A DNA stretch of 14,559 nucleotides from JAOUJD01 sp964353935 (GTDB lineage Bacteria; Pseudomonadota; Gammaproteobacteria; Burkholderiales; Burkholderiaceae_F): assembly GCA_964353935.1 (NCBI GenBank), contig CAYGXL010000058.1, positions 1-14,559 on the forward strand. Reading direction: 5' to 3'. Both the position numbers and the translations under genes were made by a program. Position 1 is the stretch's first letter, and every line of letters begins with the position of its first letter. The notes under the pieces are model-generated. The model made no database searches and was not told the origin of the DNA. It saw only the letters and a list, made by a program, of their open reading frames with translations. Of the stretch, positions 1 through 7,218 are shown in pieces.

Positions 1-1988
1 AGTACGTGAAGCTGAACAAGAAGATCCCGGCGGAGATCCTGACCTCGATCGCCGGCATCGACGAGGCGGGGCGCCTGGCGGACACGATCGCCGCGCACCT
101 GCCGCTGAAGCTCGAGCAGAAGCAGAAGATCCTCGAGATGCCGGGCCTGAACGAGCGCCTGGAGCACCTGCTGGCCCAGCTCGAGACCGAGATCGACATC
201 CTGCAGGTCGAGAAGCGCATCCGCGGCCGCGTGAAGCGGCAGATGGAGAAGAGCCAGCGCGAGTACTACCTGAACGAACAGGTCAAGGCGATCCAGAAGG
301 AACTCGGCGAAGGCGAGGAGGGCGCCGATCTCGAGGAGCTCGAGAAGAAGATCAAGGCCGCCCGCATGCCGAAGGCCGCCCGCGACAAGGCGCAGTCGGA
401 GCTGAAGAAACTCAAGCTGATGTCGCCGATGTCGGCGGAGGCCACTGTCGTCCGCAACTACCTCGACACGCTGATCGGGCTGCCGTGGAAGAAGCGCAGC
501 AGGATCAACAACGACCTCACCAACGCCGAGAAGGTGCTGAACGACGATCACTACGGGCTCGAGAAGGTCAAGGACCGCATCCTCGAGTACCTCGCCGTGC
601 AGCAGCGCGTCGAAAAGGTCAAGGCGCCGATCCTGTGCCTGGTCGGCCCCCCGGGCGTCGGCAAGACCTCGCTCGGCCAGTCGGTCGCGCGCGCGACCAA
701 CCGCAAGTTCATCCGCATGGCGCTCGGAGGCGTGCGTGACGAGGCCGAAATCCGCGGGCACCGGCGCACGTACATCGGATCGATGCCAGGCAAGATCCTG
801 CAGAACCTCGGCAAGGTCGGCGTTCGCAACCCGTTGTTCCTGCTCGACGAGGTCGACAAGATGGGCATGGACTTCCGCGGCGACCCGGCGTCTGCGCTGC
901 TGGAAGTGCTCGACCCCGAGCAGAACCACACGTTCCAGGACCACTACGTCGAGGTCGACTTCGACCTTTCGGACGTGATGTTCGTCGCCACGAGCAACAC
1001 CATGAACATTCCGCCGGCGCTGCTCGACCGGATGGAAGTCATCCGCCTGTCCGGCTACACGGAGGAAGAGAAAGTCCACATCGGGCTGCAGCACCTGCTG
1101 CCGAAGCAGATGAAGACCAACGGCCTCAAGGACGGCGAACTGAACATCACGGAGAGCGCGATCCGCGACATCATCCGTTACTACACGCGCGAGGCGGGTG
1201 TCCGCTCGCTGGAGCGCGAGATCAGCAAGGTCTGCCGCAAGGTGGTCAAGCAGCTGCTGCTGAAGAGCCAGGACAAGAAGATCCAGGTCTCCGCGAAGAA
1301 CCTGGACAAGTTCCTCGGCGTGCGTCGATTCACGTTCGGCGTCGCAGAGAAGCAGAACCAGGTCGGCCAGGTCACCGGGCTGGCGTGGACCGAGGTGGGC
1401 GGCGACCTGCTGACGATCGAGGTGGCGACCATGCCCGGCAAGGGCAACGTGCAGCGCACGGGCTCGCTCGGCGACGTGATGAAGGAGTCGGTCGAGGCGG
1501 CGCGCTCGGTGGTGCGTGCGCGGGCCCGTCGGATGGGCATCCGTGACGAGGTGTTCGAGAAGTCCGACCTGCACGTGCACTTCCCGGAAGGCGCGACGCC
1601 GAAGGACGGTCCGTCGGCGGGCATCGCAATCACGACCGCCCTCGTGTCGGCTCTGTCCGGTATCCCGGTGCGGGCCGACGTCGCGATGACCGGCGAGATC
1701 ACGCTGCGCGGCGAGGTGCTGGCGATCGGCGGGCTCAAGGAGAAGCTGCTGGCAGCCCACCGCGGCGGCATCAAGACGGTGATGATCCCGGAGGAAAACG
1801 TCAAGGATCTCGCGGAGATCCCGGACAACGTGAAGAATCGTCTCGAAATCATTCCCGTCAAGTGGATCGACAAGGTGCTCGAGATCGCGCTCGAGCGCCA
1901 CCCGGTGCCGCTGACAGACGAGGATGCCGCGGCGGCTCCGGTCAAGGCGGGCGATGCGCCCGCCACGAGCGAAGTCGTCAAGCACTGA
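1..1988 (+). CDS. lon: ATP-dependent protease La (Lon), 5' truncated by window edge
   Basis: Lon is a cytosolic AAA+ serine protease that degrades misfolded and short-lived regulatory proteins. The reading frame is open from the first bases, so the GTG at 6 is an internal valine codon and not the start. Counting residues from that codon, Walker A GPPGVGKT lies at 214-221, Walker B LFLLDEVD has its acidic pair at D281-E282, and the catalytic dyad is S537 (in PKDGPSAGIA) and K580 (in LKEKLLAAHRGG). These match E. coli S679 and K722, so about 142 N-terminal residues, most of the substrate-binding LON domain, lie outside the window. The coiled-coil region (QMEKSQREYYLNEQ) and the ATPase and protease domains are complete. 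The C-terminus has a short Ala/Pro-rich tail. lon followed by hupB is the usual order in proteobacteria, normally with clpX upstream. All key residues are intact. Confidence 0.97.
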   Translation, partial: YVKLNKKIPAEILTSIAGIDEAGRLADTIAAHLPLKLEQKQKILEMPGLNERLEHLLAQLETEIDILQVEKRIRGRVKRQMEKSQREYYLNEQVKAIQKELGEGEEGADLEELEKKIKAARMPKAARDKAQSELKKLKLMSPMSAEATVVRNYLDTLIGLPWKKRSRINNDLTNAEKVLNDDHYGLEKVKDRILEYLAVQQRVEKVKAPILCLVGPPGVGKTSLGQSVARATNRKFIRMALGGVRDEAEIRGHRRTYIGSMPGKILQNLGKVGVRNPLFLLDEVDKMGMDFRGDPASALLEVLDPEQNHTFQDHYVEVDFDLSDVMFVATSNTMNIPPALLDRMEVIRLSGYTEEEKVHIGLQHLLPKQMKTNGLKDGELNITESAIRDIIRYYTREAGVRSLEREISKVCRKVVKQLLLKSQDKKIQVSAKNLDKFLGVRRFTFGVAEKQNQVGQVTGLAWTEVGGDLLTIEVATMPGKGNVQRTGSLGDVMKESVEAARSVVRARARRMGIRDEVFEKSDLHVHFPEGATPKDGPSAGIAITTALVSALSGIPVRADVAMTGEITLRGEVLAIGGLKEKLLAAHRGGIKTVMIPEENVKDLAEIPDNVKNRLEIIPVKWIDKVLEIALERHPVPLTDEDAAAAPVKAGDAPATSEVVKH

Positions 1989-2006
1989 ACCGGCCAGGAG
2001 TTGAAG

Positions 2007-2042
2007 CGGCGCGCGTCGACCGATGCGCGCCGTTTTCTTCTT
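2007..2042 (+). terminator. Intrinsic terminator of lon
   Basis: A perfect 8-bp stem, CGGCGCGC (2007-2014) with GCGCGCCG (2025-2032), has a 10-nt loop and is followed directly by the pyrimidine tract TTTTCTTCTT. It begins 18 bases after the lon stop codon. It should insulate hupB from lon readthrough, which fits the separate hupB promoter just downstream. Confidence 0.85.
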
Positions 2043-2088
2043 CCTCGTCAAGGAACACTGTCCTCTCCAAATTTCGCTTCGCTTTCCC

Positions 2089-2117
2089 TTGACACTCCCA
2101 GGTCAGCGCGGTGAAAT
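2089..2117 (+). promoter_or_regulatory. Candidate sigma70 promoter of hupB
   Basis: A perfect -35 box TTGACA (2089-2094) is separated by 17 bp from TGAAAT (2112-2117), which matches the -10 consensus at 4 of 6 positions. It lies about 105 bp upstream of the hupB start and downstream of the lon terminator. A weaker second candidate, TTGCCC (2146-2151), 16 bp, TAGAAC (2168-2173), lies closer to the gene. Several promoters would not be surprising for an HU gene. This is based on sequence matches only. Confidence 0.55.
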
Positions 2118-2221
2118 TGCCGTTCGAATTCGTCCGCTCGCACGCTTGCCCTCCGACGTCCTTCAATTAGAACAACCGGAACCGCGCAGCTGCGTGATCA
2201 GTCTCGACAGAGGGGGTGTAA

Positions 2222-2494
2222 GTGAACAAGACCGAATTGATCGACCACATTGCGAAGCAGGCCGATATCTCCAAGGCCGCGGCTGGTCGAGCCCTTGAAG
2301 CGATCGTTGCAGGCATCCGCACGAGCTTGAAGAAGGGCAACTCGGTGACGTTGGTCGGCTTCGGCACGTTCATGGTGGGCAAGCGCGCCGCGCGCACCGG
2401 CCGCAATCCGCGCACGAACCAACCGATCAAGATCAAGGCGGCGCGCGTTCCGAAGTTCCGTCCTGGCAAGGCACTGAAAGATTCGCTAAACTAG
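2222..2494 (+). CDS. hupB: DNA-binding protein HU-beta
   Basis: HU is the small, abundant, dimeric nucleoid protein that bends and compacts DNA with little sequence preference and supports replication, recombination and transcription. The 90-residue length is exactly that of canonical HU. The N-terminal helices (NKTELIDHIA, SKAAAGRALEAI), the GFGTF turn at 46-50 and the DNA-intercalating arm RAARTGRNP with its key proline P63 are all present, as is the C-terminal GKALKD. The start is GTG, preceded by a purine-rich site AGGGGGTG at 2211-2218; the protein then begins MNKTELID, aligning residue for residue with E. coli HupB (MNKSQLID). It lies directly downstream of lon, as in E. coli, with its own probable promoter. 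I see no convincing terminator after it, so its transcript may run into the two tRNA genes. Confidence 0.97.
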   Translation: MNKTELIDHIAKQADISKAAAGRALEAIVAGIRTSLKKGNSVTLVGFGTFMVGKRAARTGRNPRTNQPIKIKAARVPKFRPGKALKDSLN

Positions 2495-2550
2495 CGGTCT
2501 TTGGTAGCCAACTGCTGTTGGTCGTCAGCCTCGCGCCGACGGCCGGCCCG

Positions 2551-2626
2551 GGGTGCTTAGCTCAGTTGGTAGAGCGGCGCCCTTACAAGGCGTAGGTCGG
2601 GAGTTCGAGCCTCTCAGCACCCACCA
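2551..2626 (+). tRNA. tRNA-Val (anticodon UAC)
   Basis: A complete cloverleaf can be folded by hand. The acceptor stem GGGTGCT (2551-2557) pairs with AGCACCC (2616-2622). The D stem is GCTC/GAGC with the loop AGTTGGTA. The anticodon stem GCGCC/GGCGT holds the loop CTTACAA with anticodon TAC at 2584-2586. The T arm is GGGAG, TTCGAGC, CTCTC. Discriminator A2623 is followed by an encoded CCA (2624-2626). It reads GUN valine codons, mainly GUA and GUG. tRNA-Val then tRNA-Asp between hupB and ppiD is a familiar betaproteobacterial arrangement. Confidence 0.97.
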
Positions 2627-2658
2627 TCTCCACGCAGCAGTGGCCTCGAAGCAGACGC

Positions 2659-2735
2659 GGAGTGGTAGTTCAGTTGGTTAGAATACCGGCCTGTCACGCC
2701 GGGGGTCGCGGGTTCGAGTCCCGTCCACTCCGCCA
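2659..2735 (+). tRNA. tRNA-Asp (anticodon GUC)
   Basis: The acceptor stem GGAGTGG (2659-2665) pairs with CCACTCC (2725-2731). The anticodon stem CCGGC/GCCGG encloses CTGTCAC with anticodon GTC at 2693-2695. The T arm contains GGTTCGAGTCC. Discriminator G2732, an aspartate identity base, is followed by an encoded CCA at 2733-2735. It lies 32 bp after tRNA-Val with no promoter or terminator visible between them, so the two are probably one transcript. Confidence 0.97.
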
Positions 2736-2744
2736 CAGATCACC

Positions 2745-2771
2745 AAAAGGCGAACGTTGTTCGCCTTTTTT
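2745..2771 (+). terminator. Strong intrinsic terminator after tRNA-Asp
   Basis: An 11-bp perfect stem, AAAAGGCGAAC (2745-2755) with GTTCGCCTTTT (2759-2769), has a 3-nt loop GTT and a run of six T residues. It starts 9 bases after the tRNA-Asp CCA end and closes the tRNA (and possibly hupB-tRNA) transcript before ppiD. The A-rich 5' side could also allow some function on the opposite strand, but no minus-strand gene ends here. Confidence 0.93.
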
Positions 2772-2821
2772 GTTGCTGCAGCGCTTGATGCAGCACTGAA
2801 CGCTCGACAGGGGCCCGCGCC

Positions 2822-4750
2822 ATGTTCGAATCGGTCCGTACGCATCGTCGCTGGATGATGCTTTTCATGCTGGTCCTGATCTTCCCGTCCTTCGTGTTCT
2901 TCGGGATCCAGGGCTACAACAGCTTCATCGGCGGCGAAAGCGCGCTCGCGAAGGTCGACGGGTCGCCCATCACGCAGCAGGAGTTCGACCAGGCGCAGCG
3001 GGACCGCATCGAGCGACTGCGCCAGCAGTTCGGGCAGGACTTCGACCCGAAGCTGCTCGAGACCCGGGAAGCGCGGGCTTCGATCCTCGACGGCATCGTG
3101 ATGAACCGCGCCCTGGCCAACGAGGCCAACAAGGTGAACATAGTCGTCACCACGGATCGGCTGCGCGAAGTGCTCGCGACCGTGCCTGCGTTCCAGGAAG
3201 ACGGCAAGTTCAGCTACGACAAGTACAAGGCTTACGTCGCGTCACAAGGACTGACGGAGCCGCTGTTCGAGCAGCGCGTGCGCGAAGATCTTCGCAAGCA
3301 GGCGCTGCTGCAGGCTGTCGTCGAGTCGGCCATCGTTCCGAAGACGGTGGCGGACCGCCTCGACACCATGCTGCGCGAACAGCGCGAGGTGCGTGAGCTG
3401 CGCTTCACGGCCGAACAGTTCCTGCCCAAGGTGAAGGTGACCGACGAGCAGGTGGCCGCGTTCTACGAGCAGAACCGGACGCTTTTCGAGACACCCGAGT
3501 CGGCCAGGGTCGAGTTCCTGGTCCTCTCGCCCGAAACGCTCTCCGGCACCGGCGCAGTGCCCGAGGCCGAGGCCCGGGCCTACTACGAGCAAAACAAGGC
3601 GCGCTACGGTGCCGAGGAGCAGCGCCGGGCCAGCCACATCCTGATCACGCCCGACGGCGGCGACAAGGCGGCCGCGAAGAAGAAGGCCGAGCAACTGCTG
3701 GCGCAGGTGAAGTCGAAGCCGGGAGACTTCGAGAAGCTGGCCCGCGAGAACTCCAGGGACCCCGGCTCGGCCGCGCAGGGCGGCGACCTCGGATTCTTCG
3801 CCAAGGGGATGATGGTGAAGCCCTTCGAGGAGGCCGTCTTCAGGATGAAGCCGGGCGAGATCAGCGACGTCGTCGAAAGCGACTTCGGCTTTCACATCAT
3901 CAAGGTCACCGAGGTCAAGGCGGCCCAAGTGAAGCCCTTCGAGCAGGTCAAGGGCGACATCGAGCGCGACCTCAGGACGCAGCAGGCGCAAAAGGAGTTC
4001 GCGAAGGCGGCCGATCAGTTCACCAACCTGGTCTACGAACAGGCCGACTCCCTGCAGCCGGCGGCCGACGCCCTGAAGCTGAAGATCCAGCAGGTGGACG
4101 CGCTTACGCGGCGTGGCCTCGCGCCCCACATCAGCCAGCGCGTCGTCGACGCGCTCTTCGCGGAAGAGTCGCTGAAGTCGAAGCGCAACACGCAGGCGAT
4201 CGAGGTGGCAACCAACACGCTGGTGTCGGCGCGCATCGTCGAGCACAAGCCCGCGGCGGTCCGACCGCTTGACGAGGTGAAGCCGCAGGTACGACAACTC
4301 GTCGAGCGGCGCGAAGCGGTTCGGCTAGCGAAGGAAGCGGGCGAGGCCCGTCTGGCCGAGCTGAGGAAGCAGCCAAGCGACTCGGGCTTCGCGCCCGCGC
4401 GAACCGTCTCACGGGGCAATCCGCAGGGGCTGCCGCCGAGCGCGCTGAACGCCATCATGCGTGCCCCGGCCGACAAGCTGCCGGCCTTCGTCGGAAGCGA
4501 AGTCGAGAACGCCGGCTATTTGATCGCTCAGATCGTGTCGACGAAGGTCGGTGAAGCGGGGACCGCCGAGCAGCGCGAGGCCCGCAACCGTGTCCTGGCC
4601 CAGCAGGCCGCCGCCGCTGACGAGGTCGCTTACGCGGAAGGACTGAAGGCTCGGCACAACGTCAAGATCCTGAACGCCGACTTCCAGAAGCCGACGGGCA
4701 AGCCGGTGACGGACGAGAAGGGCGCGCCGAAGGGCGAGGCGAAGAAGTAG
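2822..4750 (+). CDS. ppiD: Peptidyl-prolyl cis-trans isomerase D (SurA N-domain / parvulin membrane chaperone)
   Basis: PpiD is anchored in the inner membrane and acts in the periplasm as a chaperone for newly translocated envelope proteins near the Sec translocon. The 642-residue protein begins with a short cytoplasmic end (MFESVRTHRRW) and one membrane segment at about 12-29. A SurA_N-like chaperone region (about 35-170) follows, then a parvulin domain at about 267-362 (SHILITPD, SRDPGSA, GGDLGFF, FEEAVF, FGFHIIKV). H272 and the terminal FHII histidine are conserved, so the rotamase domain looks more consensus-like than that of E. coli PpiD, which is reported inactive. A second, degenerate PPIase-like and helical region fills the C-terminal half, ending in a Lys-rich tail. 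The start ATG at 2822 has only a weak purine site (AGGGG) upstream. The position after lon, hupB and the tRNAs supports the name. The gene ends 3 bp from the converging mnmH stop. Confidence 0.93.
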   Translation: MFESVRTHRRWMMLFMLVLIFPSFVFFGIQGYNSFIGGESALAKVDGSPITQQEFDQAQRDRIERLRQQFGQDFDPKLLETREARASILDGIVMNRALANEANKVNIVVTTDRLREVLATVPAFQEDGKFSYDKYKAYVASQGLTEPLFEQRVREDLRKQALLQAVVESAIVPKTVADRLDTMLREQREVRELRFTAEQFLPKVKVTDEQVAAFYEQNRTLFETPESARVEFLVLSPETLSGTGAVPEAEARAYYEQNKARYGAEEQRRASHILITPDGGDKAAAKKKAEQLLAQVKSKPGDFEKLARENSRDPGSAAQGGDLGFFAKGMMVKPFEEAVFRMKPGEISDVVESDFGFHIIKVTEVKAAQVKPFEQVKGDIERDLRTQQAQKEFAKAADQFTNLVYEQADSLQPAADALKLKIQQVDALTRRGLAPHISQRVVDALFAEESLKSKRNTQAIEVATNTLVSARIVEHKPAAVRPLDEVKPQVRQLVERREAVRLAKEAGEARLAELRKQPSDSGFAPARTVSRGNPQGLPPSALNAIMRAPADKLPAFVGSEVENAGYLIAQIVSTKVGEAGTAEQREARNRVLAQQAAAADEVAYAEGLKARHNVKILNADFQKPTGKPVTDEKGAPKGEAKK

Positions 4751-4753
4751 GGC

Positions 4754-5812
4754 TCAGCCGGCGAGCGCCCGCGCGGCCTCGCGGAAGCAGGCGGGGTCGT
4801 CGCTGTCGAGGACGAGCGGCTGCGCCTGCGGCGACCGCGTGAAGTTGCGACCGATCGACCTCAGGTAGGCCGGGTCGTAGTGATCGAGCAGCAAGCGCTC
4901 CACGAAGGTGTCCCACCGACCCTCTTCCACCAGGCGCTTCCAGACGCCGACTCTTTCGTGTCCGTGCAGCGGGACGAGGCAATCGAGCTTCTCATGGAGG
5001 CTCGCGGCGTCCGACTCGAAGTGGACGTACTCGTCGCGCAGCAGCCGCACCCGCGCCTCGAGCGGCAGTTCAAGTCGAATGCATTCGGAAGCGCGCATCG
5101 ACAGCAGCAACTGGTCCGGGACCCGAAGCTCTCCGACCTTGCGGCTCTCCGATTCGATGAAGACCTGGCGGGAGGAGTCGAAGCCGCGCAGCGCGTGCCA
5201 CAGGCGCGTCTCGAACTGCTTCTGCGACGGCTGCGGCAGCGTCGGCAGGCTGCCGAGCAGCGAGCCGCGGTGATGGGCGAGGGCTTCGAGGTCGAGCACC
5301 TGCGCGCCCGCGTCGGCGAGGTTCTGCAGCAGGCGGCTCTTCCCGCTGCCCGTCGTGCCGCACACGACGCGGAACGTGAAGCGCGCGGGCAGGCGATCGA
5401 GGTCGGCGAGCACTGCCCGCCGGAACGCGCGGTAACCACCCTCGAGCTGCCGTGCGTGCCAGCCCACGCGTCCGAGGATGTGGGTCATCGCGCCGCTGCG
5501 GTTGCCGCCGCGCCAGCAGTAGACCAGCGGCTTCCACGACCGCGGCTTGTCGGCGAACGACTGCTCCAGGTGTTTCGCGATGTTGCGCGACACGAGGGCG
5601 GCGCCGCGCCGCCTGGCGTCGAACGACGACTGCTGGCGGTCCATCGTTCCGACTTCGGCGCGCTCGGCGTCGGTCAGCACCGGGCAGTTGATCGCTCCCG
5701 GGACGTGATCCTCGGCGTACTCGGCCTCGCTGCGGACGTCGATGATCGTGTCGAAGCGGGCGAGGTCGGCGAGCGCCTCTTCCGCGCTGACTGCAGTGCG
5801 GTCCTCGCTCAT
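4754..5812 (-). CDS. mnmH: tRNA 2-selenouridine synthase (MnmH/SelU)
   Basis: MnmH replaces sulfur with selenium at wobble 2-thiouridine in Lys, Glu and Gln tRNAs, using selenophosphate from SelD and a geranylated intermediate. The 352-residue protein has the diagnostic two-part structure. An N-terminal rhodanese domain (about 10-130; IDVRSEAEYAEDHVPGA) carries the catalytic cysteine C99 in YCWRGGNRSG, and a P-loop domain follows with GTTGSGKS at 152-159. Rhodanese plus P-loop in one chain is essentially specific to this family. The ATG at 5810-5812 overlaps the upstream tesA-like stop as ATGA (4 bp), implying translational coupling. Its 3' end is 3 bp from the ppiD stop with no obvious terminator between them. 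Its presence predicts a selenophosphate synthetase (selD) elsewhere in the genome. Confidence 0.95.
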   Translation of the reverse strand: MSEDRTAVSAEEALADLARFDTIIDVRSEAEYAEDHVPGAINCPVLTDAERAEVGTMDRQQSSFDARRRGAALVSRNIAKHLEQSFADKPRSWKPLVYCWRGGNRSGAMTHILGRVGWHARQLEGGYRAFRRAVLADLDRLPARFTFRVVCGTTGSGKSRLLQNLADAGAQVLDLEALAHHRGSLLGSLPTLPQPSQKQFETRLWHALRGFDSSRQVFIESESRKVGELRVPDQLLLSMRASECIRLELPLEARVRLLRDEYVHFESDAASLHEKLDCLVPLHGHERVGVWKRLVEEGRWDTFVERLLLDHYDPAYLRSIGRNFTRSPQAQPLVLDSDDPACFREAARALAG

Positions 5813-6483
5813 CGCTTCGGCCGCTCGCCGAGCAGCGGGCGAAGGACCGGCCAGACGTTTTCGAGGATGCGTGGCTGCGCTTCGACGCTCGGATGGATGC
5901 GGTCCGCCTGGAACAGGTCGAGCGACTCCGCGAAGCCGTCGAGCAGGAAGGGAACGAGCGGCACCTTGAGCTCGCGCGCCAGCGTGGAAAAGGTGTCGGC
6001 GAACCGCTCGGCGTACTCGCGGCCGTAGTTCGGTGGAACCCGCAGGCCCACCAGCAGCACCTTCGCGCCTGCGGCCTGGCCCTGGCGGATCATCGCCTGG
6101 AGGTTGTCCCGCATGACGTTCAGTGGAAGCCCGCGGAGTCCGTCGTTGGCGCCGAGTTCCAGCACGATGATCCTGGGCCGGTGCTCCTTCAGCAGTGCGG
6201 GCAAACGAGTACGGCCGCCGCTGGTGGTCTCGCCGCTGATGCTCGCATTGACGACCCTATAATCGCTTCCATTGGCGCGCAGGCGATCGGCAAGCAGTTG
6301 CACCCATCCTGTTCCGCGCGACAGTCCGTATTCGGCCGACAGGCTGTCGCCGAGCACGAGCAGGACCGGTCCGCCTTTTCCCTTGTCCGCGGCCGGCGAG
6401 CCCCCCGAGGCGACAGGCGCCAGGCATGCAAGCAGCGCGGCCACGGATGCGAGGCCGGATCGGATCAGGAAATTTCTGCGCAC
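5809..6483 (-). CDS. tesA: Exported SGNH esterase, TesA-like arylesterase / lysophospholipase / thioesterase I
   Basis: TesA-family enzymes are periplasmic serine hydrolases acting on acyl-CoA, aryl esters and lysophospholipids; the in vivo substrate is usually unclear. With the GTG start at 6483 the protein has 224 residues. All four SGNH blocks are present: GDSLSAEYG with nucleophile S47, G84 in NASISGETTSGG, N113 in GAND, and D194/H197 in DRIHPS. The N-terminus is an export signal with a hydrophobic core (about 10-27) preceded by RRNFLIR, which resembles a twin-arginine motif; C20 sits in a weak lipobox (LLAC). The frame stays open upstream into the divergent ABC gene, but homologous sequence begins at the signal peptide, and no other good start or Shine-Dalgarno site is visible, so the start is uncertain. 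It is divergent from ybbA, as tesA is in E. coli, and is co-transcribed with mnmH. Confidence 0.9.
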   Translation of the reverse strand: MRRNFLIRSGLASVAALLACLAPVASGGSPAADKGKGGPVLLVLGDSLSAEYGLSRGTGWVQLLADRLRANGSDYRVVNASISGETTSGGRTRLPALLKEHRPRIIVLELGANDGLRGLPLNVMRDNLQAMIRQGQAAGAKVLLVGLRVPPNYGREYAERFADTFSTLARELKVPLVPFLLDGFAESLDLFQADRIHPSVEAQPRILENVWPVLRPLLGERPKR

Positions 6484-6489
6484 GGAGTG

Positions 6490-7218
6490 ATGGACGTGAC
6501 TGACGTTGCAGTCGAGGCCGCGGTCGAGGCACGCGGCCTCAGCAAGATCGTGCAGGACGCGACGGGAAGCCTCACGATTCTCGATGATATCAACCTGGTC
6601 ATCGCGCCCCGCGAGACGGTGGCGATCATCGGCGCGTCGGGCTCCGGGAAGTCGACCCTGCTGGGTCTGCTCGCGGGGCTCGACGTTCCCACGCGAGGAA
6701 CGGTCCGTCTTTTCGGCGAGGACCTGTTCGCGCGCGACGAGGACGGGCGCGCGGCGCTGCGGGCGCAACGCCTCGGATTCGTGTTCCAGTCGTTCCAGCT
6801 GCTGCCGCACCTGAATGCGCTGGAGAACGTGCTGCTGCCCCTCGAACTCAGCGGGCGCGTGCCCGAAGGCCGTAACCCGGTCGAGGCGGCGCGTGAGCTG
6901 CTGACGCGCGTGGGACTCGGCGAGCGGCTCTCGCACTATCCGAAGTATCTCAGCGGCGGCGAACAGCAACGGGTCGCGCTGGCCCGCGCCTTCGTCCTGC
7001 ATCCGCCCCTGCTGCTCGCGGACGAACCGACCGGAAGCCTCGATGCGCGCACCGGCGAAGCGGTGATCGACCTGATGTTCGAACTGAACCGGGAGCGTGG
7101 TTCGACGCTGGTGATGGTCACGCACGACCCCGACATCGCGCGTCGCTGCGGACGCCAGATCGAACTGTCCGCAGGCCGGATCGTTCCGCCGGCCGTTGCC
7201 TCAACCGCCCTCGCGTAG
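6490..7218 (+). CDS. ybbA: ABC transporter ATP-binding protein, YbbA/LolD type
   Basis: This is a single ATPase domain of 242 residues, of the family that partners FtsX-like permeases (LolCDE, MacB, YbbAP). Walker A GASGSGKST is at 48-56, Q-loop Q100, signature LSGGEQ at 154-159, Walker B LLLADEP with E179, D-loop SLDA and H-loop H212. It has no membrane segment. The adjacent divergent tesA-like gene points to YbbA, as in E. coli, rather than LolD. ATG at 6490 is chosen here, but GTG at 6496 is a serious alternative: the GGAG at 6484-6487 is only 2 nt from the ATG and 8 nt from the GTG. No permease gene follows; the 3' end instead overlaps the converging nnr gene by 18 bp. The cognate permease, if any, lies outside this window. 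Confidence 0.9.
   Translation: MDVTDVAVEAAVEARGLSKIVQDATGSLTILDDINLVIAPRETVAIIGASGSGKSTLLGLLAGLDVPTRGTVRLFGEDLFARDEDGRAALRAQRLGFVFQSFQLLPHLNALENVLLPLELSGRVPEGRNPVEAARELLTRVGLGERLSHYPKYLSGGEQQRVALARAFVLHPPLLLADEPTGSLDARTGEAVIDLMFELNRERGSTLVMVTHDPDIARRCGRQIELSAGRIVPPAVASTALA

Noticed and set aside
2507..2522. Small hairpin (CCAAC, TGCT, GTTGG) just after hupB
   Set aside because: Only about 5-6 bp of stem and no T-run; not a convincing intrinsic terminator.
3242..4297. Minus-strand open frame of about 351 codons inside ppiD
   Set aside because: Leu/Arg/Gly-rich shadow of ppiD with no recognisable motif.
4880..6028. Plus-strand open frame of about 382 codons opposite mnmH and the tesA-like gene
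   Set aside because: Antisense to the rhodanese/P-loop and SGNH motifs, which are clearly real; no protein-like features of its own.
6258..6263. Perfect TATAAT on the plus strand inside the tesA-like gene, about 225 bp upstream of ybbA
   Set aside because: No -35 box at a suitable distance (the nearby TTGACG is only 4 bp away) and no extended -10, so it is not listed as a promoter, although it could still contribute to ybbA transcription.
6484..7125. Upstream extension of the tesA-like frame through most of ybbA on the minus strand
   Set aside because: The frame is open, but the sequence is antisense to the ABC ATPase and unrelated to SGNH proteins; homology begins at the signal peptide.
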